Source: DASYVD01 sp050693035
GTDB taxonomy: Bacteria; Actinomycetota; UBA4738; CALAEC01
DNA: 20,129 bases
Assembly (NCBI GenBank): GCA_050693035.1
Contig: JBOGWB010000100.1
Location: forward strand, 1-20,129
Direction: 5' to 3'
The notes beneath the pieces were generated by a model. That model did no database searches, was not told where the DNA came from, and saw nothing but the letters and a program-made list of their open reading frames with translations. A program made the translations under genes and the position numbers. Each line of letters begins with the position of its first letter. The stretch's first letter is position 1. Positions 16,485 through 20,129 of this stretch are shown here, in pieces.

Positions 16485-16934
16485 ATGCCGTTGAATCTCG
16501 ACCTGGTCGGGAAGGAGTACGAGCCGGTCCCTTACGAGGTCGGCCGGGAGAAGCTCAGGGAGTTCGCCCGGGCCGTGGGGGAGACCGACCCCATCTACCA
16601 CCAACCCGAGGCCGCCCGGGAACGAGGTTTCACAGAACAGGTGGCACCCCTCACGTTCCCCACCGTCATCCACATCCGCTCGGGCCCCCAAGTGATCATG
16701 GATCCGGAGCTGGGGCTCGACTACGCGTTGGTGGTGCACGGTACCCAGGAGTTCGAGTATCGCCGGCCGATCGTGGCCGGGGACGTGCTGACGGCACGGC
16801 CCCGAATCGCGGACATCTCCGCGAAGGGGCCGCACGAGTTCCTCACCATCGAAACGCCCATGACCGATGCCAATGGGGACCTCGTGTGCGTGGCCCGGGC
16901 CACGCTGATCAGCCGGGGGACCGCCGCGCGGTGA
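16485..16934 (+). CDS. hadA: (3R)-hydroxyacyl-ACP dehydratase subunit HadA (MaoC N-terminal-like)
   Basis: 149-residue single-hotdog protein that forms a heterodimer with HadB in the third step of the FAS-II elongation cycle in mycobacteria (the mycolate pathway there). It has the UPF0336/FAS1-like dehydratase N-terminus with YEVGREKLREFARAVGETDP and the fold-closing VHGTQEFEYRRPIVAGDVL. The position of the hydratase catalytic dyad reads GETDPIYHQPEAA and does not have the full D-x4-H dyad, as expected for the non-catalytic substrate-binding subunit. hadB begins four bases after the stop. The order rpmG-hadA-hadB before tRNA-Trp-secE is conserved in actinobacteria, including non-mycolate ones, so the acyl substrate here is open. 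Confidence 0.9.
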   Translation: MPLNLDLVGKEYEPVPYEVGREKLREFARAVGETDPIYHQPEAARERGFTEQVAPLTFPTVIHIRSGPQVIMDPELGLDYALVVHGTQEFEYRRPIVAGDVLTARPRIADISAKGPHEFLTIETPMTDANGDLVCVARATLISRGTAAR

Positions 16935-16938
16935 GCCG

Positions 16939-17367
16939 ATGAGCACACGGGTCAGCTTCGACGACGTGAAGGTGGGGGAGGAGGTCCCGGAGCGGTCGAA
17001 CCTGCTCGACCGGGCCCAGCTCGTCCAGTACGCGGGCGCCTCCGGCGACTTCAATCCGATCCACTGGGACGAGGAGTTCGCCCAACGGGTCGGCCTTCCG
17101 GGGGTCATCTCCCACGGGATGTTCACCATGGCTCTGGTGGCTCGGATGGTCGGGGAGTGGGCCGGGGACCCCGGCGCCGTGGAACGCATCTCCGTCCAGT
17201 TCCGCAAGGAGGTCCGCCCCGGTGAGAAGGTCGTCGCCCGGGGGCGGATCGCCGAGAAGGATGACGACACTCGGACCGTGCGCCTCGAGCTCCGGGCGGA
17301 GGTCGAACGGGACGGCCAGGTGATCCAGCCCATCAAGAACGGCGAGGCCATCGTCCGCCTGGACTGA
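16939..17367 (+). CDS. hadB: (3R)-hydroxyacyl-ACP dehydratase subunit HadB (MaoC family)
   Basis: 142-residue catalytic subunit of the HadAB dehydratase. The hydratase-2 motif YAGASGDFNPIHWDEEFA supplies Asp37 and His42, the catalytic dyad; GLPGVISHGMFTMALVARM follows as the conserved hotdog helix segment. Length equals the family norm. It is four bases downstream of hadA, with only a weak GGTGAG at the end of hadA as binding site, so coupling is likely. A hadC copy, present in mycobacteria, is absent here; the next gene is an ECF sigma factor. Confidence 0.92.
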   Translation: MSTRVSFDDVKVGEEVPERSNLLDRAQLVQYAGASGDFNPIHWDEEFAQRVGLPGVISHGMFTMALVARMVGEWAGDPGAVERISVQFRKEVRPGEKVVARGRIAEKDDDTRTVRLELRAEVERDGQVIQPIKNGEAIVRLD

Positions 17368-17452
17368 CTGCGGCCGGCAACCCAAGCGGCCTCGAAGCCC
17401 CCTGCCTCGGCGTAACCTGACCGGACATGAACGGGTCTAAGGGGAGACCGCG

Positions 17453-18031
17453 ATGGTGAGTCGCGAACTCCTCGACCGGTGCCGGGGCGGCGAGCCGGGA
17501 GCGTTCGAGGAATTGGTGGAGCGGACCCAGCGGCAGGTGTACACGCTGGCGTACCGGATCGTCGGAGATCGCCACGAGGCCGAGGATGTGGCCCAGGAGG
17601 CGTACCTTCGGGTGTTCCGGTCGATGGGTGGATTCCGCGAGGACGCCAGGTTCGAGACGTGGCTGTACCGCATCGTCACCAACGCGGCCATGACGCAGTT
17701 GCGTCGGAAGGGTCGGTTCGGGGTGCTGCTGACCGAGGAACGCGAGCAGCAAGCCCCGGAGCCGGAGGTGCGGCCGGTGGACGAAGTGATCGAGCGCGAC
17801 GAGCTGAGGCGGGCCCTGGCGGAACTGCCCCCGGTCACGCGAGCGATCGTCGTTCTCAAGGATGTGTACGGCCTGTCGGTTCAGGAGATCGCCGTGGAGG
17901 CCGGCCTGACGGAGGGAGCCGTGAAGCTCCGTCTGCATCGGGCCCGTAAGCGCCTCAAGGAGACGCTATACGGGACGCACCCGGGCCACGAGGAGATCCG
18001 GGAGCGACTCCCCGAGTACGTGGGAGAGTGA
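17453..18031 (+). CDS. ECF-type RNA polymerase sigma factor with a C-terminal ZAS-like helix
   Basis: 192 residues. Region 2 (about 10-85) has the AEDVAQEAYLRVFRSMGGFR and FETWLYRIVTNAAMTQLRRK blocks; region 4 (about 117-170) shows LAELPPVTRAIVVLKDVYGL and the helix-turn-helix IAVEAGLTEGAVKLRLHRAR. Sigma factors of this type normally stop just after RARKRLKETL. This one goes on with YGTHPGHEEIRERLPEYVGE, which looks like the first helix of a zinc-binding anti-sigma domain (usual form CEEIRERLPEYVDGEL), with His179 as the possible first ligand. ATG 17453 has AAGGGGAGA upstream; TAACCT at 17413-17418 may be a -10 box. The anti-sigma ORF starts one base after the TGA. Confidence 0.9.
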   Translation: MVSRELLDRCRGGEPGAFEELVERTQRQVYTLAYRIVGDRHEAEDVAQEAYLRVFRSMGGFREDARFETWLYRIVTNAAMTQLRRKGRFGVLLTEEREQQAPEPEVRPVDEVIERDELRRALAELPPVTRAIVVLKDVYGLSVQEIAVEAGLTEGAVKLRLHRARKRLKETLYGTHPGHEEIRERLPEYVGE

Positions 18032-18032
18032 C

Positions 18033-18353
18033 GTGAAGAGACACCAAGAAGACCTCGAGGTCCATCTGGCGACATGTCCCGAGTGCGCGGCCGACCTGGC
18101 CCGGTACCGGGAGCTGATCTCGGCCATGTCTTCCCTCCGCGACGACGTCGTGGAGCCCCCGGTGGGGTTCTCCGACCGGCTGGCGCTCCGCCTGGCCCGT
18201 CGCGACCTCCGCGTGAGGGCGGGAGTTAGGCGGCTTGCCCACGACCGACGCGCCCATGTGGCGGCGGCCTCGGTCGGCGGCGCCCTCCTCGGCGCCGGAG
18301 CGATCGGCCTGCTCTGGTGGCGGGCGGTCCGCCGGCCGGTCCGGGTGGCCTGA
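18033..18353 (+). CDS. zinc-finger (ZAS/zf-HC2) anti-sigma factor, N-terminally short, membrane-anchored
   Basis: 106 residues from GTG 18033, with GGGAG six bases upstream. The HLATCPEC motif gives His11, Cys15 and Cys18, three of the four ZAS zinc ligands; the helix with the fourth ligand is missing from this ORF but is encoded, one base out of frame, at the end of the sigma gene. A single hydrophobic helix lies at about 75-96 (HVAAASVGGALLGAGAIGLL), ending in WWRAVRRPVRVA, so almost nothing is left outside the membrane to act as a sensor. The pair could be split, or a one-base error may have broken a longer protein. An alternative is a small membrane protein that regulates sigma through partial zinc binding. 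Confidence 0.75.
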   Translation: MKRHQEDLEVHLATCPECAADLARYRELISAMSSLRDDVVEPPVGFSDRLALRLARRDLRVRAGVRRLAHDRRAHVAAASVGGALLGAGAIGLLWWRAVRRPVRVA

Positions 18354-18364
18354 GAGGCGAATCT

Positions 18365-18394
18365 TTGCCGCCCCGGCCGGCCAGCCCGTATACT
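18365..18394 (+). promoter_or_regulatory. promoter of the tRNA-Trp-secE-nusG-rplK unit
   Basis: TTGCCG (18365-18370), an 18-base spacer and TATACT (18389-18394) make the best promoter in the window; start expected near 18401, 28 bases before tRNA-Trp. Confidence 0.65.
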
Positions 18395-18400
18395 GGCCGG
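18377..18400. repeat. inverted repeat spanning the tRNA-Trp -10 box
   Basis: CCGGCCA (18377-18383) and TGGCCGG (18394-18400) are perfect 7-bp arms around ten bases that contain most of the TATACT -10 element. It could be an operator, or an RNA hairpin at the end of the anti-sigma transcript. Confidence 0.5.
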
Positions 18401-18428
18401 GAGGTCGCCGATCCGTGCTCTCCCTCAG

Positions 18429-18502
18429 AGGGCCGTAGCTCAATTTGGTAGAGCACCGGTCTCCAAAACCGGCGGTTGGGGGTTCGAGTCCCTCCGGCCC
18501 TG
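18429..18502 (+). tRNA. tRNA-Trp (CCA)
   Basis: Acceptor AGGGCCG (18429-18435) pairs with CGGCCCT (18495-18501), discriminator G18502. Anticodon stem CCGGT/ACCGG encloses CTCCAAA, anticodon CCA at 18463-18465; T arm GGGGG-TTCGAGT-CCCTC with one G-U pair. The 3' CCA is not encoded. tRNA-Trp just before secE is the usual actinobacterial order. Confidence 0.97.
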
Positions 18503-18518
18503 CCGTGGAAGGAAGAAG

Positions 18519-18809
18519 ATGAACAGGCAGGTCAAGCGAGCGATGCAGAAGCGCCAGCAGTCGGCCGATCGGCTGCAGGTGGAGCGGCGGCAGCAGCTCG
18601 AGGCAAAGAAGAGGAAGCGGGTCGGGCCACGTCAGTTCCTCCGGGAAGTCCGTCAGGAGCTGAGGAAGGTGGCCTGGCCGGGCCGGCGTGAGATGGTCGC
18701 CTACACGTTGGTCGTGCTGTTCACGGTGGTGGTGCTGACCGCCTTCGTGTTCGGCGTCGACTTCCTCGTTGGCAGGGCCGTGCTCTTCGTGTTCGGGCGC
18801 GGTAGCTGA
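18519..18809 (+). CDS. secE: preprotein translocase subunit SecE
   Basis: 96-residue membrane subunit of the SecYEG translocon. A basic N-terminal extension (residues 1-37, KKRKR at about 30-34) precedes the SecE core: FLREVRQELRKVAWPGRREM (40-59) with the conserved KVAWP, then one transmembrane helix (about 61-84, YTLVVLFTVVVLTAFVFGV). The single-TM architecture is that of most bacteria outside the enterics. ATG 18519 follows GGAAGGAAGA and lies 16 bases after tRNA-Trp, so the tRNA must be processed from a common transcript. Confidence 0.95.
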   Translation: MNRQVKRAMQKRQQSADRLQVERRQQLEAKKRKRVGPRQFLREVRQELRKVAWPGRREMVAYTLVVLFTVVVLTAFVFGVDFLVGRAVLFVFGRGS

Positions 18810-18826
18810 CCCACAGGAATCCACTC

Positions 18827-19792
18827 ATGCTCGAGGAAAACCCCGAAAAAACCAACACGACCGAAGACGTCCCGGAGGCCCAACCCTCCGCGGAGCCCGA
18901 CGTCCCCGCGGAGCAGGAGGTCCCAGAAGGGGTGGCCGAGTCCGCCGCCGGCACCGAGGAGGCGGGGGACGCGAGCGGGGAGCCGCAAGCCGAGCCCGAC
19001 CGGGAGGAGTTGATTCCCGGATCGAACGGGGACTCCCCGACGAGTGCCGCGGCGGCCCCGCCCGAAGAGGTGGCCGCAGAGGAACAGCCCGAGCCCGAGG
19101 CTGCGCCCGAGCCTGCGCCCGAGCCCGAGGCTGCCCCCGAGCCCGCGGCAGCGGCCGCTCCTGCGACGGAGGAGGCTCCGGCCGCCCCCGAGGGAGCGGC
19201 CGCACCGGAAGCCGCACCGGAAGAGGAAGAGGAGGAAGGCGCCGGGGATCCCTACGGCGGCCCGGGCGACTGGTACGTGATCCACACGTACGCCGGATAC
19301 GAGAACAAGGTCAAGACCAACCTGGGGTCCCGGATCCAGACCATGCAGATGCAGGACAAGATCTTCGACGTCGTCATCCCGATGGAGGACGTCATGGAGA
19401 TCAAGGGCGGCCGCAAGCAGGTCGTCCAGAAGAAGGTCTTCCCCGGGTACCTCCTGGTGAAGATGATCTACGACGACGAGTCCTGGTTCGTGGTCCGGAA
19501 CACGCCGGGGGTGACCGGGTTCGTCTCTTCGGGGACCGGCCAGAAGCCCACTCCGCTGTCGCGGCGCGAGGTCGAGCGGATCCTGGGGAGGAAGAAAGAG
19601 GAGGCCAAGCCGGCGTTCCGGCTGGACTTCGAGGTGGACGACGTGGTCCGGATCATTTCCGGCCCCTTCGCCGACTTCAACGGCACCATCGCCGAGATCA
19701 ACCTGGACCAGTCGAAGGTGAAGGTGATGGTGAACATCTTCGACCGGGAGACCCCGGTCGAGCTCGGGTTCGATCAGGTAGCGAGGGTGTGA
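18827..19792 (+). CDS. nusG: transcription termination/antitermination factor NusG with long acidic N-terminal extension
   Basis: 321 residues against about 180 in E. coli. Residues 1-147 are a low-complexity Ala/Pro/Glu extension of strong negative charge. The NGN domain starts at about 148 (GDWYVIHTYAGYENKVKTNL) and includes VFPGYLLVKM and the RNTPGVTGFVSSG loop; the KOW domain is at about 268-321 (DDVVRIISGPFADFNGTIAE). NusG binds RNA polymerase and couples it to Rho or the ribosome. Actinobacterial NusG proteins often have such an acidic N-terminus, here rather long. ATG 18827 is 17 bases after secE with AGGA upstream; internal in-frame starts before the NGN domain are not supported. rplK follows after two bases. 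Confidence 0.95.
   Translation: MLEENPEKTNTTEDVPEAQPSAEPDVPAEQEVPEGVAESAAGTEEAGDASGEPQAEPDREELIPGSNGDSPTSAAAAPPEEVAAEEQPEPEAAPEPAPEPEAAPEPAAAAAPATEEAPAAPEGAAAPEAAPEEEEEEGAGDPYGGPGDWYVIHTYAGYENKVKTNLGSRIQTMQMQDKIFDVVIPMEDVMEIKGGRKQVVQKKVFPGYLLVKMIYDDESWFVVRNTPGVTGFVSSGTGQKPTPLSRREVERILGRKKEEAKPAFRLDFEVDDVVRIISGPFADFNGTIAEINLDQSKVKVMVNIFDRETPVELGFDQVARV
19088..19147 (+). repeat. two tandem 30-base repeats in the nusG extension
   Basis: Units 19088-19117 and 19118-19147 begin with the same CCCGAGCCCGAGGCTGC and differ at two positions. Each encodes the ten residues PEPEAAPEPA, so the acidic extension has grown in part by in-frame duplication. Confidence 0.85.
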
Positions 19793-19794
19793 CG

Positions 19795-20129
19795 ATGGCT
19801 GCACCAGCGAGAGGTAGACGGAAGAAGGTGCTCGCCGCGGTGAAGCTCCAGATCCGGGCCGGACAGGCGACGCCGGCCCCGCCCGTGGGGACGGCACTGG
19901 GGCAGCACGGCGTCAACATCATGGAGTTCTGCAAGCAGTACAACGAGGCCACCCAGCACCAGATGGGACAGGTCATCCCGGTGGAGCTCACGATCTACGA
20001 GGACCGGTCGTTCACCTTCATCACCAAGCAGCCCCCAGCCGCGGAGCTCCTCAAGCAGGCCGCGGGGATCGAGAAGGGCTCGGGAGAGCCGAACCGCGAA
20101 AAGGTGGGGGCGGTCACAGAGGACCAGGT
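19795..20129 (+). CDS. rplK: 50S ribosomal protein L11 (partial, 5' part)
   Basis: 111 complete codons are visible before the window ends, of about 142 expected. The thiopeptide-binding N-terminal domain is clear: KLQIRAGQATPAPPVGTALG, then QHGVNIMEFCKQYNEAT, and VIPVELTIYEDRSFTFITKQ, PPAAELLKQAAG leading into the rRNA-binding C-terminal domain. The N-terminus has a short basic addition (MAAPARGRRKKV) compared with MAKKV in most bacteria. The canonical PPVGPALGQ reads PPVGTALGQ here, replacing the proline equivalent to E. coli Pro26. ATG 19795 is two bases after nusG, so translation is coupled. Confidence 0.96.
   Translation, partial: MAAPARGRRKKVLAAVKLQIRAGQATPAPPVGTALGQHGVNIMEFCKQYNEATQHQMGQVIPVELTIYEDRSFTFITKQPPAAELLKQAAGIEKGSGEPNREKVGAVTEDQ

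Noticed and set aside
14672..16942. 756-codon plus-strand frame over aidB, the regulator and hadA
   Set aside because: It crosses three genes with clear homology in other frames and has an Arg/Pro/Gly-rich, motif-free sequence.
17427..17452. ATG at 17427 as start of the sigma factor
   Set aside because: It is not in frame with the sigma ORF (26 bases upstream) and has no ribosome binding site.
18026..18035. Programmed +1 frameshift (RF2-like, GAG-TGA-C) joining sigma and anti-sigma
   Set aside because: The TGA-C context resembles prfB, but tRNA-Glu on GAG would re-pair badly in the +1 frame and there is no slippery codon; a fusion with a one-base error or plain re-initiation at GTG 18033 is simpler. 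Kept only as a minor option in the finding.

Overview
The window is about 20 kb of GC-rich DNA from an actinobacterium (Actinomycetota). Four things point there: the order rpmG-hadA-hadB-tRNA-Trp-secE-nusG-rplK, a proteasome-free but typical actinobacterial nuo operon, TANNNT -10 boxes placed six bases ahead of ATG codons (leaderless genes), and tRNA genes without an encoded CCA. tuf sits directly upstream of rpmG instead of in the str operon, and several genes are unlike those of Streptomyces or Mycobacterium. A less studied, deep-branching class is therefore likely, but the exact class cannot be told from the window.

Positions 1-6066 hold the 3' end of the respiratory complex I operon: the tail of a gene that is nuoI by position, then nuoJ, nuoK, nuoL, nuoM and nuoN, tightly packed or overlapping. 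Positions 6128-8792 hold an envelope and quality-control group: the membrane protease HtpX, a secreted M23 peptidase behind a strikingly structured leader, and convergent yajQ. From 8850 to 12377 comes a variable stretch: tRNA-Tyr, a small three-helix membrane protein, a TM-helix-repeat (mechanosensitive-channel-like) protein, a DUF418-type membrane protein, a frameshifted second copy of the small membrane protein, and a DUF192 lipoprotein.

Positions 12406-20129 are the translation/transcription core: tRNA-Thr, tRNA-Met, tuf, rpmG, then tRNA-Trp, secE, nusG and the start of rplK. Interleaved are aidB (alkylation-response flavoprotein), an orphan NarL/LuxR response regulator, the fatty-acid dehydratase pair hadA/hadB, and an ECF sigma factor with a zinc anti-sigma partner. 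hadA/hadB at this place is an old actinobacterial arrangement; aidB, the regulator and the sigma pair look like insertions into it.

The most interesting points are: (1) the sigma/anti-sigma boundary, where the first zinc-ligand helix of the anti-sigma domain is encoded at the end of the sigma ORF, one base out of frame from the rest; (2) the M23 leader with an interleaved 8-bp and 7-bp stem and a 5' arm able to pair at two places; (3) two paralogous small membrane genes flanking a two-gene cassette, one copy broken; (4) long acidic Ala/Pro-rich extensions on NusG and on the presumed NuoI. No CRISPR array, insertion sequence, prophage or integrase was seen.
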